Counted from the stretch's first letter, positions 27,705-37,068 are shown. The stretch is 64,000 nucleotides of DNA from Poindextera sp965277425 (GCA_965277425.1 CBDICR010000007.1:1054001-1118000); one strand, 5' to 3'. Notes: generated by a model from the sequence alone, not told the origin. A program made the numbers and translations.

Positions 27705-28321
27705 CACTTGGCCTCCGCTTTTTCGTCGCCCGGCAGGACGTAGTCGGCGCCCTCCCAGGGCGAGAGGAAGTCGAAGGCGCGGAACTGGGTGATCTTCACC
27801 GGCTCATAGACGACCCGCTTCTGCTCATCGTCGTAGCGGACCTCGACATAGCCGGTCATCGGGAAGTCCTTGCGCAACGGATGGCCCTGGAAGCCGTAGT
27901 CGGTGAGGATGCGGCGCAGATCCGGGTGGCCGTCGAAGGGAATGCCGAACATGTCGAACGCCTCGCGCTCGTACCAGTCGGCGCACGGATAGACGCCGGT
28001 GACGGTATCGACCGCCTCGTTCTCGCCGGCCTGGAGCTTGATCCGGACCCGGCGGTTGGAGGTCATGGACAGCAGCAGGTAGACCAGGTCGAACCGTTTG
28101 GCCCGCTCGGGATAGTCGATGGCGGTCAGGTCGATCAGCTGCTGGAACGGCGTGGCGACGTCGTCGCGCAGCGCGGTCAGCACCTGGACGATGCGGCCTT
28201 TGTCGGCGTGCAGGGTCAGGTCGCCGAAGGCCACGGAAAAGCCGGTCACCGCGCCCTGGCTGTTGGCCTGCAGCCGCTCTCCGAGCGCGGTCAGCACATC
28301 GTCGGCGACGGCGAAGATCAT
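27704..28321 (-). CDS. nuoC: NADH-quinone oxidoreductase subunit C
   Basis: 205 residues, 30-kDa type. PERAKRFDLVYLLLSMTSNR, WYEREAFDMFGIPFDGHPDL, RRILTDYGFQGHPLRKDFPM are the family signature. Separate from nuoD, as in most alphaproteobacteria. Start overlaps the nuoB stop (ATGA). Confidence 0.97.
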   Translation of the reverse strand: MIFAVADDVLTALGERLQANSQGAVTGFSVAFGDLTLHADKGRIVQVLTALRDDVATPFQQLIDLTAIDYPERAKRFDLVYLLLSMTSNRRVRIKLQAGENEAVDTVTGVYPCADWYEREAFDMFGIPFDGHPDLRRILTDYGFQGHPLRKDFPMTGYVEVRYDDEQKRVVYEPVKITQFRAFDFLSPWEGADYVLPGDEKAEAK

Positions 28322-28830
28322 CGTTCGATCGTCCCGGTGCGGCGGATCTTCTTCTGCAGCTGCAAGACGCCATAGACCAGCGCCTCGGCGGTCGGCGGGC
28401 ATCCGGGCACATAGATGTCGACCGGCACGACGCGGTCGCAGCCGCGCACCACCGAATAGCTGAAATAATAGTAGCCGCCGCCGTTGGCGCAGGAGCCCAT
28501 GGAGATGACGTAGCGCGGCTCCGGCATCTGGTCGTAGACCTTGCGCAGGGCCGGCGCCATCTTGTTGGTCAAGGTGCCGGCCACGATCATCACGTCCGAC
28601 TGGCGCGGGCTTCCGCGCGGCGCGAAGCCGAACCGCTCCAGGTCGTAGCGCGGCGTCAGCGCCTGCATCATCTCGATGGCGCAGCAGGCCAGGCCGAAGG
28701 TCATCGGCATCAGCGAGCCGGTGCGCGCCCAGGTGATCAGGTCGTCCAGGCCGGTGGTCACAAAGCCCTTGTCGGCGAGCTGGCTGGAGACTCCGTCGAA
28801 ATACGGATCGTGTTCGGCGGCTACTCCCAT
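28318..28830 (-). CDS. nuoB: NADH-quinone oxidoreductase subunit B
   Basis: 170 residues. Binds the terminal cluster N2: ACCAIEMM supplies adjacent cysteines, GSCANGGGYY and VPGCPPTAEAL the others. Start set at the ATG at 28830, which overlaps the nuoA stop by ten bases; a longer frame reaches 28851 inside nuoA. Confidence 0.97.
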   Translation of the reverse strand: MGVAAEHDPYFDGVSSQLADKGFVTTGLDDLITWARTGSLMPMTFGLACCAIEMMQALTPRYDLERFGFAPRGSPRQSDVMIVAGTLTNKMAPALRKVYDQMPEPRYVISMGSCANGGGYYYFSYSVVRGCDRVVPVDIYVPGCPPTAEALVYGVLQLQKKIRRTGTIER

Positions 28831-29198
28831 TCGAGCGCGCCCTTCTTCCATTCGTAGATGAAGCCGACGGTTAAGACGCCCAGGAAGGTCATCATCGACC
28901 AGAAGGCGAAGACCTCGGTCGGGTGCGGCAGTTTGGTCAGGGTCACCGCCCAGGGAAACAGGAAGGCGACCTCAAGGTCGAAGATGATGAAGAGGATCGA
29001 GACCAGATAGAAGCGCACGTCGAACTTCATCCGCGCATCGTCGAAGGCGTTGAAGCCGCACTCATAGGCCGAATTCTTCTCCGGGTCCGGCGCCGAGGGG
29101 GCCAGCAGCAGCGAGCCGACGACGAAGAGCGAGCCAAGCGCCGCGGCGATGGCGAAGAAGATCACGATCGGCAGGTACTGAAGCAGAAACGCGTTCAT
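28821..29198 (-). CDS. nuoA: NADH-quinone oxidoreductase subunit A
   Basis: 125 residues, three transmembrane helices. EKNSAYECGFNAFDDARMKF includes the conserved ND3-loop cysteine, and ILFIIFDLEVAFLFPWAV the conserved acidic helix. First gene of the nuo operon. I could not identify its promoter in the 187 bp before the divergent tRNA-Asp. Confidence 0.97.
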   Translation of the reverse strand: MNAFLLQYLPIVIFFAIAAALGSLFVVGSLLLAPSAPDPEKNSAYECGFNAFDDARMKFDVRFYLVSILFIIFDLEVAFLFPWAVTLTKLPHPTEVFAFWSMMTFLGVLTVGFIYEWKKGALEWE

Positions 29199-29312
29199 TC
29201 AAAATCCCGGGGGGAGCGGGTCAGGAGTCGGCGGGCGTTGTAGACCATGGGCGCGGGGGGTTCAAACGCCGCCGAACGCTTTTGCAACAATGCCGTCGCA
29301 CAGCCCTTGTTG

Positions 29313-29341
29313 TTGACAGGCAAAGCCGCGGCGACCTATGT
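29313..29341 (+). promoter_or_regulatory. Sigma70-type promoter for tRNA-Asp
   Basis: TTGACA (29313-29318), a 17-bp spacer and CTATGT (29336-29341), close to the housekeeping consensus. It points at the tRNA-Asp gene, which begins 45 bp after the -10 element. Confidence 0.75.
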
Positions 29342-29385
29342 CACGCCCCTCGCGCAACGGCTCCCCTCGGGGCGAAGGCCGCAAT

Positions 29386-29462
<77 letters not shown>

Positions 29463-29679
29463 TTCTTTCAATGGCTTGGCGGCGGCAGCGCGAAGCGTTT
29501 CGACCTGGGCCGACCGCGCCGTTCCAACCCTGATCTTGGAATTCGCCGACTCCATTGAACAAGCATGGAAAAACGCGCCGCGGCGCGGCCCGCCGCGGAT
29601 GACTGCGCCCACGAAGCAGACAATGAGATTGGCGCAGGCGCCGCTTGCACTATCCGCAAGCTGATTTATATTGGCTTGC

Positions 29680-29934
29680 GTGAACCGCAAGCATATAGCC
29701 GCTCTCAAGACGGTGTTCGCCGACCCGGTTTCGGCCACGGTGAACTGGTCCGATATCGAGGCGCTTTTGAAAGCAGTGGGCTGCGAGGTGATCGAAGGGT
29801 CCGGCTCTCGCGTGCGGTTCAACAAGGATGGCGCCGTCGAGACCTTCCACCGACCGCACCCGGCGAAAGAGGCGAAACGCTATCAGGTCCGCGCGGCCCG
29901 CGAGTATCTGATCAGGCTAGGAGTGAGGCCATGA
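29680..29934 (+). CDS. hicA: HicA family toxin
   Basis: 84 residues. Double-stranded-RNA-binding-like fold typical of HicA mRNA interferases: NWSDIEALLKAVGCEVIEGS, GSRVRFNKDG and FHRPHPAKEAKRYQVRAARE with the catalytic-type His. Start chosen at the GTG at 29680 (NRKHIAAL follows); a TTG at 29671 is possible. Its stop overlaps the antitoxin start (ATGA). It lies between tRNA-Asp and tRNA-Val, and its upstream sequence is AT-richer than its surroundings, suggesting acquisition. Confidence 0.88.
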   Translation: MNRKHIAALKTVFADPVSATVNWSDIEALLKAVGCEVIEGSGSRVRFNKDGAVETFHRPHPAKEAKRYQVRAAREYLIRLGVRP

Positions 29935-30278
29935 ACACGATGAGCTACAAGGGCTATTCCGCCCGCGTAGAGTACGACGACGGCGATGGTATTTTCCTGG
30001 GTCGAATCGCCGGCATCCGCGACGGCGTCGGCTTTCATGCCGAGAGCGTTGCGGACCTGCGCGCCGCTTTCCGCGAGGCCGTGGACGATTACGTCGCCAC
30101 ATGCGCCAAGATCGGCAAGTCGCCCCAAAAGCCTTATTCCGGGCAACTGATGGTTCGCGTCGATCCCCAGGTTCACGCCAAGGCGGCGCAAGCGGCGGAG
30201 CTATCCGGCGTCAGTCTCGCCAAATGGACGGAGTCGGTGCTTTTGGAGGCCGTTCGGAAGACGCCGGAGGCGGTATGA
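29931..30278 (+). CDS. hicB: HicB family antitoxin
   Basis: 115 residues. N-terminal degraded RNase-H-like HicB domain (YSARVEYDDGDGIFLGRIAG, then FREAVDDYVATCAKIGK) and a C-terminal ribbon-helix-helix segment (GQLMVRVDPQVHAKAAQAAE, then LSGVSLAKWTESVLLEAV) that should bind the operon promoter. Neutralises HicA and autoregulates. Overlaps hicA by four bases. Confidence 0.9.
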   Translation: MNTMSYKGYSARVEYDDGDGIFLGRIAGIRDGVGFHAESVADLRAAFREAVDDYVATCAKIGKSPQKPYSGQLMVRVDPQVHAKAAQAAELSGVSLAKWTESVLLEAVRKTPEAV

Positions 30279-30333
30279 CGACGGAGCCCGGCGGGCGGCC
30301 TCAACTCAGCCGCCCGCCGGAAGGGGTTTGGAG

Positions 30334-30410
30334 TGGTGGGCGGCGAGGGGTTCGAACCCCCGACCTTCTCGGTGTAAGCGAGACGCTCTAACCAGCTGAG
30401 CTAGCCGCCC
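30334..30410 (-). tRNA. tRNA-Val (anticodon TAC)
   Basis: 77 nt with encoded CCA. Acceptor GGGCGGC/GCCGCCC, anticodon stem TCTCG/CGAGA around loop CTTACAC, T loop TTCGAAC. Convergent with hicAB. Confidence 0.97.
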
Positions 30411-30444
30411 TGCCCTGCGCCGGCGTTCAAGGCTCTGGCGCATA

Positions 30445-30482
30445 CAAAAAGGGGCGATCCGCGCGGGCTGGCGGACCGCCCC
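30445..30482 (-). terminator. Intrinsic terminator of the HU gene
   Basis: On the minus strand GGGGCGGTCCGC pairs with GCGGATCGCCCC across an 8-base loop, followed directly by TTTTTG. It lies 24 bp after the HU stop codon. Confidence 0.87.
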
Positions 30483-30505
30483 GTCTCTTCAGCCGAGATC
30501 GCGGC

Positions 30506-30778
30506 CTAGTTCAAGGCGGTCTTCAGCCCTTCGCCGACGCGGAACCGCGCCGTCTTGGAGGCCGGACGCTGGACCGTCTCGCCGGTGCGCGGGTTGCGCG
30601 CGGTGCCAGCCTTGCGGGCCACCGGTACGAAGCTGCCGAATCCCACCAGCCGCACTTCGCTGCCGGACTTCAGAGACTCCGTCACTGAACTCAAAAACGC
30701 CTCCAGCGCCTCCTTGGACTGGTTTTTGTTTAGCCCCGCCTTTTCCGCGATCGCGGAAATCAGTTCGGCCTTGGTCAT
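30506..30778 (-). CDS. hup: DNA-binding protein HU
   Basis: 90 residues, full-length HU/IHF family. MTKAELISAIAEKAGLNKNQ, VRLVGFGSFVPVARKAGTAR and RNPRTGETVQRPASKTARFR (the DNA-embracing arm with the conserved NPRTG and proline) identify HU rather than IHF. Nucleoid-associated architectural protein. In Caulobacter an hup gene also lies next to lon. Own terminator downstream. Confidence 0.96.
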   Translation of the reverse strand: MTKAELISAIAEKAGLNKNQSKEALEAFLSSVTESLKSGSEVRLVGFGSFVPVARKAGTARNPRTGETVQRPASKTARFRVGEGLKTALN

Positions 30779-30867
30779 TGATGTCTCCCAACCCTTGAGC
30801 ATCGGCGGTTCACCCCGACAGCGTCGACCGCCGTAAATCACTATGAGCGGGCGAAAAGCGCGACGTC

Positions 30868-30900
30868 AAACAAGAGCGGCGCCGGATGACCCGACGCCGC
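30868..30900 (-). terminator. Intrinsic terminator of lon
   Basis: Minus strand GCGGCGTCGG / CCGGCGCCGC, a 10-bp stem with one G-T pair and a 5-base loop, followed by TCTTGTTTG. Located 26 bp after the lon stop. Confidence 0.75.
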
Positions 30901-30925
30901 CCAAGTTAACATCGATAAGGTCGAT

Positions 30926-33352
30926 TTAGTGGGTGACAACGCTCTCGGCGTCCAATTCCTCGACCGTGAGCGGGGCCACGGGCGGGGCGTCGTCCTCGTT
31001 CCACTCGATCGGGGTGAGCGGCCCGGCCAGGGCGTGGGAGAGCACTTCATCGACGGTCGAGACCGGGATGATGGTCAGCGCGCCCTTCACATTCTCGGGT
31101 ACGTCGGCCAGGTCTTTCTCGTTCTCTTTCGGGATCAGCACCGTCTTCAGGCCCGAGCGCAGCGCCGCCAGCAGCTTCTCCTTCAAGCCGCCGATCGGCA
31201 GCACCCGACCGCGCAGGGTGATCTCGCCGGTCATGGCCACGTCGTTCCTCACCGGCACGCCTGAGAGCACGCTGATCATGGCCACCGCCATCGCCACGCC
31301 CGCCGAGGGGCCGTCCTTGGGCGTCGCGCCCTCCGGCACGTGGACGTGCACGTCGGTCTTGTCGAACAACGTCGGCTTGATCCCGAAGTGCGGCGAGAGC
31401 GCCCGCACATAGGAATTGGCCGCCGAGATCGACTCCTTCATCACGTCCTTCAGATTGCCGGTGATCGACATGCGTCCCCGGCCCGGCATCTTCACCGCCT
31501 CGATGGTCAGGATGTCGCCGCCGAAGTCGGTATAGGCCAGGCCCGTGACGATGCCGACCTGATCGACCTCGTCGGTCTCGCCGTGGTGATAGCGGCGCAC
31601 GCCGGCGTAGTCGGCCAGCCTGGCCTCATCGACCGTGATCGACAGCAATTTCTCGCGGCCGAGATCGCGGACGGTCTTGCGCGCCAGGTTGCCCAGCTCC
31701 CGCTCCAGCGACCGCACGCCGGCTTCCCGGGTGTAGTAGCGGATCAGGTCGCGGATGGTCTCGTCCGGCACGATCCACTCGCCGTCCTTCAGGCCGTGGT
31801 TCTTGGCCAGCTTGGACAGCAGGTGCCGCTTGGCGATCTCGACCTTCTCATCCTCGGTGTAGCCGGGCAGGCGGATGATCTCCATCCGGTCCAAGAGCGG
31901 CTGCGACATGTTCAGCGAGTTGGCCGTGGTGACGAACATCACGTTCGACAGATCGTAGTCGACCTCCAGATAGTGGTCGTTGAAGGTCGAGTTCTGTTCC
32001 GGGTCGAGCACCTCCAGCAGCGCCGACGACGGGTCGCCGCGCCAGTCGGCGCCCAGCTTGTCGATCTCGTCCAGCAGGAAGAAGGTGTTGGTGGTCTTGG
32101 CCTTCTTCATCGACTGGACGATCTTGCCGGGCATGGAGCCGATATAGGTCCGCCGGTGGCCGCGGATCTCGGCCTCGTCATGCACGCCGCCCAGGGACAG
32201 GCGCACGAACTCGCGCCCGGTCGCTTGCGCGATCGAGTGGCCGAGGGAGGTCTTGCCGACGCCGGGCGGCCCCACCAGGCAGAGGATCGGGCCCTTCAGC
32301 GAGCCGGTCCGCGCCTGAACGGCCAGGTATTCGAGGATGCGCTCCTTGACCTTTTCCAGCCCATAGTGGTCGTCATCGAGGATCTGTTCGGCCTTGATCA
32401 GATCGATCGGCTTGGATTTGGACTTGCCCCACGGGATGGACAGCATCCAGTCGAGGTAGTTGCGCACCACGGTGCTCTCGGCCGACATCGGGCTCATGTT
32501 GCGCAGCTTCTTCAGCTCGCCCTCGGCCTTCGCCCGCGCCTCCTTGGTGAACTTTGTCTTCTTGATCCGCTTTTCGAGCTCGAGCAGTTCGTCGCGCGTG
32601 TCGTCGGGCTCGCCCAGCTCGCGCTGGATCGCCTTCATCTGCTCGTTCAGGTAATATTCGCGCTGGGTCTTCTCCATCTGCCGCTTCACGCGGCTGCGGA
32701 TCTTCTTCTCGACCTGCAAGACGCTGATCTCGCCCTCCATCAGGGCGTAGACGCGCTCCAGCCGCTTGACCACGTCGGTGGTCTCCAGAAGCTGCTGGCG
32801 CTCGGCGACCTTGACCGACAAGTGGGAGGCGATGCGGTCGGCCAGCTCGCTGGGGTCGGTGATCTGCGGCAGGGTGGCCAGCGCCTCCGGCTGCACCTTC
32901 TTGTTCAGTTTGACGTAGTTCTCGAACTGGTCGACCACCGCGCGCGACAGGGCCTCGGCCTCGTGCGCCGCGCCACCGGTTTCCGGCATGTCGGCGACCT
33001 CGGCCTCGTAGAATTCGGTCTCGTCGGTGTAGCGCAGCACGGCCGCGCGCCGGCGGCCCTCCACCAGCACCTTGACCGTTCCGTCCGGCAGCTTCAGCAG
33101 CTGCAGCACATTGGCCACGACGCCGATCTCGTAGATGGCGTCGGGGGCGGGATCTTCTTCGTCCTCCTTCTTCTGGGTGACCAGCAGGATGGACTTGTCG
33201 CCGCGCATCGCCTCTTCGAGCGCGCGCACGGTCTTGTCTCGGCCGACGAACAGCGGCGCGACCATGTGGGGATAGACCACGATGTTGCGCAGCGGCAGGA
33301 CGGGCAGCACCTTGATCTCGGATGCTGGCTTGGCGGGTACGGACTCAGACAT
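30926..33352 (-). CDS. lon: ATP-dependent protease Lon
   Basis: 808 residues. N-terminal substrate-binding domain (LPVLPLRNIVVYPHMVAPLF), AAA+ module with Walker A GPPGVGKT and Walker B FFLLDEIDKL, and the protease domain with catalytic Ser in KDGPSAGVAM and Lys in GGLKEKLLAA. Cytoplasmic quality-control protease; in Caulobacter it degrades the cell-cycle factors CcrM and DnaA. Start chosen at the ATG with AGGAG at 9 nt. A heat-shock-like promoter lies upstream. Confidence 0.97.
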   Translation of the reverse strand: MSESVPAKPASEIKVLPVLPLRNIVVYPHMVAPLFVGRDKTVRALEEAMRGDKSILLVTQKKEDEEDPAPDAIYEIGVVANVLQLLKLPDGTVKVLVEGRRRAAVLRYTDETEFYEAEVADMPETGGAAHEAEALSRAVVDQFENYVKLNKKVQPEALATLPQITDPSELADRIASHLSVKVAERQQLLETTDVVKRLERVYALMEGEISVLQVEKKIRSRVKRQMEKTQREYYLNEQMKAIQRELGEPDDTRDELLELEKRIKKTKFTKEARAKAEGELKKLRNMSPMSAESTVVRNYLDWMLSIPWGKSKSKPIDLIKAEQILDDDHYGLEKVKERILEYLAVQARTGSLKGPILCLVGPPGVGKTSLGHSIAQATGREFVRLSLGGVHDEAEIRGHRRTYIGSMPGKIVQSMKKAKTTNTFFLLDEIDKLGADWRGDPSSALLEVLDPEQNSTFNDHYLEVDYDLSNVMFVTTANSLNMSQPLLDRMEIIRLPGYTEDEKVEIAKRHLLSKLAKNHGLKDGEWIVPDETIRDLIRYYTREAGVRSLERELGNLARKTVRDLGREKLLSITVDEARLADYAGVRRYHHGETDEVDQVGIVTGLAYTDFGGDILTIEAVKMPGRGRMSITGNLKDVMKESISAANSYVRALSPHFGIKPTLFDKTDVHVHVPEGATPKDGPSAGVAMAVAMISVLSGVPVRNDVAMTGEITLRGRVLPIGGLKEKLLAALRSGLKTVLIPKENEKDLADVPENVKGALTIIPVSTVDEVLSHALAGPLTPIEWNEDDAPPVAPLTVEELDAESVVTH

Positions 33353-33472
33353 GATGATGCTCCTGGCCGGCCTCTTCACTGAGCACTCGGCCTTATCCCC
33401 GGGGCGCGGTCACGCGACGATGCGCCGAGTCGGACGCCCCGGCCGCCCAACCGAGGGCGGTTCGTTGCGCAG

Positions 33473-33502
33473 TTATGTGGATGTTTCGCCGGGGCATTCA
33501 AG
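33473..33502 (-). promoter_or_regulatory. Candidate sigma32 (RpoH) promoter for lon
   Basis: Minus strand CTTGAA (33497-33502), 16-bp spacer, CCACATAA (33473-33480), compared with the heat-shock pattern CTTGAA-N11-16-CCCCATnT. The -35 match is perfect and the -10 has one mismatch in the core. Lies about 120 bp before the lon start, consistent with heat-shock control of lon in alphaproteobacteria. Confidence 0.5.
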
Positions 33503-33572
33503 CGTGGCCAGCGCCGGCCGCGACCTTGCGGCCTTTCGGGAACGTAACCGGCCAGCGTCGCTTTAGAAGAGC

Positions 33573-34727
33573 ATGGTCGGGCTGCGGGTAATGATGATGC
33601 AAAGATCGATCCTTCCGCTGCTGGGTCTGGCGGCGCTGACGGCCTGTTCGCCCCAAGGCGGCGCGGCGCCCTCGGCTTCGCCGCCGTCGGCGCCGTCGGC
33701 GACCAGCGCGGCCCCGCCTGCCGCCCCGCCCGTTCCGCCGGCGGCTGTATCGGCGGCCGCGCCGGCCCCCGCGGCGAACGCCGGTCTGGCGGCCAGCGTC
33801 AGCGCCATCAACAACGCCCAGTTCGTCGCGGCGCCGCCGCCGTCGGCGAGCCCGTCCGCGACCGTCCAACCCGATCCCGCCCTGATCAAGGCCGAGGTGC
33901 TGCTCGCGCGCGCCGACGCCTCCCCCGGCGAGATCGACGGCCTGGCGGGATCCAACCTGACTCGAGCGGTCAAGGCCTACGAACAGATGAGCGGCCTGCT
34001 GGCGGACGGCCAGCTGACCCCAGCGCTCTGGACGCGCCTCAACGCGCAAGGCCAGCCGCCCGTCGCGGCGATCTACACCGTCACCGACCAGGACGCGGCC
34101 GGCCCCTATTCTCCCGCCGTCGGCGAGAACATGGTGGCCGCCTCAAAACTTTCGACGGTGGGCTATTCGAGCCCGAGCGAGATGCTGGCCGAGCGCTTCC
34201 ACATGTCGGAAAAGCTGCTCAAGGCGCTCAATCCAGGCGCCGACATCGGCAAGGCCGGGACGGCGCTTGTGGTCATCCAGCCGCAGATTCCCACCCTCGC
34301 CCGCGTCGATCACATCCAGGTCGACAAGGCCGCGGCGTCCGTTCGCGCCTATGACGCCGCCGGGACGATGATCGCCAGCTTCCCGGCCACGGTGGGATCG
34401 ACCGATCGCCCCTCGCCTTCGGGCGTGCACAAGGTTCGCGGCGTCAGCTACAACCCGACCTATACGTACGACCCGGCAAAGCTGACCTTCGGGCCAAAGA
34501 AGCACGGCCGGTTCGTGATTCATCCGGGCCCGAACAATCCCGTCGGCATCGTCTATATCGCCCTGAACAAGCCCGGTTACGGCGTCCACGGCACGCCCGA
34601 CCCGGACACGATCGGCAAGACCGCCAGCCACGGCTGCGTGCGCCTGACCAATTGGGACGCCCTGCTGCTCGCCCACGCGGTCAGGCCGGGCGTGATGGTG
34701 GACTTCGTCCACACGCGCGGCGGATGA
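33573..34727 (+). CDS. L,D-transpeptidase (YkuD domain) lipoprotein
   Basis: 384 residues. A lipoprotein signal (LLGLAALTAC, Cys near residue 25), a Pro/Ala/Ser-rich linker, a peptidoglycan-binding-like region, and a YkuD domain whose active site is HGTPDPDTIGKTASHGCVRL (His and Cys nucleophile in SHGCVR). It should make 3-3 cross-links or attach proteins to peptidoglycan in the periplasm. The ATG at 33573 has AGAAGA upstream; ATGs at 33591-33597 are alternatives. It sits between lon and clpX on the opposite strand, interrupting the usual clpX-lon adjacency. Confidence 0.9.
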   Translation: MVGLRVMMMQRSILPLLGLAALTACSPQGGAAPSASPPSAPSATSAAPPAAPPVPPAAVSAAAPAPAANAGLAASVSAINNAQFVAAPPPSASPSATVQPDPALIKAEVLLARADASPGEIDGLAGSNLTRAVKAYEQMSGLLADGQLTPALWTRLNAQGQPPVAAIYTVTDQDAAGPYSPAVGENMVAASKLSTVGYSSPSEMLAERFHMSEKLLKALNPGADIGKAGTALVVIQPQIPTLARVDHIQVDKAAASVRAYDAAGTMIASFPATVGSTDRPSPSGVHKVRGVSYNPTYTYDPAKLTFGPKKHGRFVIHPGPNNPVGIVYIALNKPGYGVHGTPDPDTIGKTASHGCVRLTNWDALLLAHAVRPGVMVDFVHTRGG

Positions 34728-34770
34728 GCGCGCAGATGTCGAGCGATCGTGCTTGGCGCCTCACAAGGAA

Positions 34771-34877
34771 CCGTCATTACCCGCTGGAGCCGCCGAAGTC
34801 GGCGGAATGCGGGTAACCCATGAACACGGGTCCATCACGGTGATCGTGGGTCGCCTGGACAAGCCAGGCGATGACGG
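34771..34877. repeat. 105-bp interspersed repeat, copy A
   Basis: Begins CCGTCATTACCCGCTGGAGC and ends CAAGCCAGGCGATGACGG, with inner hairpins GCCGCCGAAGTCGGCGG and a CACGGTGATCGTG segment. About 80 percent identical to 48118-48221. This dispersed type (CGTCATccCCGC ... GATGACGG) is common in Caulobacterales genomes. It fills the gap between the convergent transpeptidase and clpX genes. Confidence 0.8.
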
Positions 34878-34927
34878 AAGGGATCGGCTCAACCAGTCAT
34901 GACTTGACTGAAGCGTTCACGCGAGCC

Positions 34928-36193
34928 CTAAGCCGCCCCGCCCTTGTCGCTGCGGCGCTCGGAATAGATCATCAGCGGCTGGGCGCGGCCTTCGACCACC
35001 TCGGCGTTGACCACCACCTCCTCGACGCCTTCGTAGGTCGGCAGTTCGAACATGGTCTCGAGCAGGATGCTTTCCATGATCGAGCGCAGGCCGCGCGCGC
35101 CGGTCTTGCGGCCGATGGCCTTGCGGGCGATGGCCTTGAGCGCGTCGTCGGTGAAGGTCAGGCCGACATTCTCCATGTCGAACAGGCGCTGGTACTGTTT
35201 GACGAAGGCGTTCTTCGGCTCGGTCAGGATGGTGACAAGGGCCTGCTCGTCCAGGTCTTCCAGGGTCGCCAGCACCGGCAGGCGGCCGATGAATTCGGGA
35301 ATGAGGCCGAAGCGCTGCAGGTCGTCGGGCTCGACGCCGCGCAGGATCTCGCCGGTGCGGCGCTCTTCCGGATCGGACACCGTCGCGCCGAAGCCGATCG
35401 AGGTGCCCTTGCCGCGGCTGGCGATGATCTTTTCGAGGCCCGAGAATGCCCCGCCGCAGATGAACAGGATGTTGGTGGTGTCGACCTGCAGGAACTCCTG
35501 CTGCGGATGCTTGCGGCCGCCTTGCGGGGGCACCGAGGCGATGGTGCCTTCCATGATCTTGAGCAGCGCCTGCTGCACGCCCTCGCCCGACACGTCGCGG
35601 GTGATGGAGGGGTTGTCCGACTTGCGGCTGATCTTATCGACCTCGTCGATATAGACGATGCCGCGCTGGGCCCGCTCGACATTGTAGTCGGCCGACTGCA
35701 GCAGCTTGAGGATGATATTTTCCACGTCTTCGCCGACATAGCCGGCCTCGGTCAGGGTCGTGGCGTCGGCCATGGTGAACGGCACGTCGATGATTCGGGC
35801 CAGGGTCTGGGCCAGCAGCGTCTTGCCGGTGCCCGTCGGGCCGATCAGCAGGATGTTGGATTTGGCCAGTTCGACGTCGTTGTTCTTCGCCGCGTGGTTC
35901 AGCCGCTTGTAGTGATTGTGCACCGCGACCGCCAAGACTTTCTTGGCGTGATCTTGACCGATGACGTAGTCGTCGAGAACTTCGCGGATCTCCTTAGGCG
36001 TCGGAACGCCATCCTTGGATTTGACGAAGGCGATCTTGTGCTCTTCACGGATGATATCCATGCAGAGTTCAACGCACTCATCGCAGATGAACACGGTCGG
36101 ACCCGCTATAAGCTTGCGAACCTCATGCTGGCTCTTGCCGCAAAAGGAGCAATACAGCGTGCTCTTGGTGTCACCGCTCGCGGCTTTCGTCAT
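34928..36193 (-). CDS. clpX: ATP-dependent Clp protease ATP-binding subunit ClpX
   Basis: 421 residues. N-terminal zinc-binding domain (LYCSFCGKSQ and FICDECVELC), Walker A GPTGTGKT, Walker B GIVYIDEVDKI, and the IGF loop for ClpP docking (TSIGFGA). Unfoldase that feeds substrates such as CtrA to ClpP in Caulobacter. The lysine-rich C-terminus is normal. Confidence 0.97.
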   Translation of the reverse strand: MTKAASGDTKSTLYCSFCGKSQHEVRKLIAGPTVFICDECVELCMDIIREEHKIAFVKSKDGVPTPKEIREVLDDYVIGQDHAKKVLAVAVHNHYKRLNHAAKNNDVELAKSNILLIGPTGTGKTLLAQTLARIIDVPFTMADATTLTEAGYVGEDVENIILKLLQSADYNVERAQRGIVYIDEVDKISRKSDNPSITRDVSGEGVQQALLKIMEGTIASVPPQGGRKHPQQEFLQVDTTNILFICGGAFSGLEKIIASRGKGTSIGFGATVSDPEERRTGEILRGVEPDDLQRFGLIPEFIGRLPVLATLEDLDEQALVTILTEPKNAFVKQYQRLFDMENVGLTFTDDALKAIARKAIGRKTGARGLRSIMESILLETMFELPTYEGVEEVVVNAEVVEGRAQPLMIYSERRSDKGGAA

Positions 36194-36416
36194 GGTCGCC
36201 TCACTCCTCGGCGCCGCCGGCCCAAGCTGGGCCAACGCCGTCCCCGTCCGGCCGTTCCCGCCAGATCATGCAGGATACGCGCCGCGGGTTGTCTAATCCT
36301 TGACATTCCCCGATCCGCCGCACGATCACAAGCGCTACGGTGCGACTCGGGCGCGCAACACCACCGCATTGCGGCGTTCATCCAATATATCATGCTCGAC
36401 CGGTCAGGGACAAAAG

Positions 36417-37055
36417 ATGGGGGACGCGGGCGGCCTGCGCCAGGGTGAGTCGGTCTATCGGCCGATCGTGGCCTTCGATTTTGACGGAACCTTGACCGTC
36501 CGCGACAGTTTCACCGCCTTTCTGGCCTGGCGGGCGGGGCCTGTCGGCTATTGGGCCGGCATGGCCAGGCTCGCGCCGGCGCTCGCGCGATATGTGCGGG
36601 ATCGGGACAGGGGGCGGCTAAAGGCCGCGGTCATCGGGGTCTTTCTCGGCGGAACGTCGCGCACGGAGATCGAGGACGCCGCCCGCCGCTTCGCCGAGAG
36701 CCACGCGCGCCGGCTGCTGCGTCCGGACGCCTTGCGCGCCTGGACCCGCTGGCGCGCGCGGGGGGCCAGGCTGGTCATCGTCACCGCCAGCCCCGAGGAG
36801 GTCGTCCAGCCCTTCGCCCGCGGCCTGGGCGCCGATCTGCTGATCGCCACGCGACTGGCCTACGACGACCGCGACCGCCTGACCGGCCGCCTTGACGGAA
36901 AGAACTGCCGCGGGCCTGAAAAGGTCAGCCGCCTGCAGGCCGAGTTCGGCGCCGGCCTGCGCCTGGACGCGGCCTATGGCGATACGGACGGCGACCGAGA
37001 GATGCTGGCCATCGCCGAGGAACGCGGCCTGCGGGTCTTCCAGGGTACGCCCTGA
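36417..37055 (+). CDS. cicA: HAD-IB family phosphatase, CicA
   Basis: 212 residues. HAD motif I DFDGTLTVRD, motif II VIVTASPEE, motif III Lys near EKVSRL and motif IV YGDTDGDREML are all intact. In Caulobacter the HAD protein encoded between clpX and clpP is CicA, whose dosage affects growth and morphology; the neighbourhood here is the same except for one inserted gene, which is why the symbol is used. Start chosen at the ATG after CAGGGACAAAAG; the frame is open further upstream. Substrate unknown. Confidence 0.82.
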   Translation: MGDAGGLRQGESVYRPIVAFDFDGTLTVRDSFTAFLAWRAGPVGYWAGMARLAPALARYVRDRDRGRLKAAVIGVFLGGTSRTEIEDAARRFAESHARRLLRPDALRAWTRWRARGARLVIVTASPEEVVQPFARGLGADLLIATRLAYDDRDRLTGRLDGKNCRGPEKVSRLQAEFGAGLRLDAAYGDTDGDREMLAIAEERGLRVFQGTP

Positions 37056-37068
37056 CGCCAGCCGCCGC

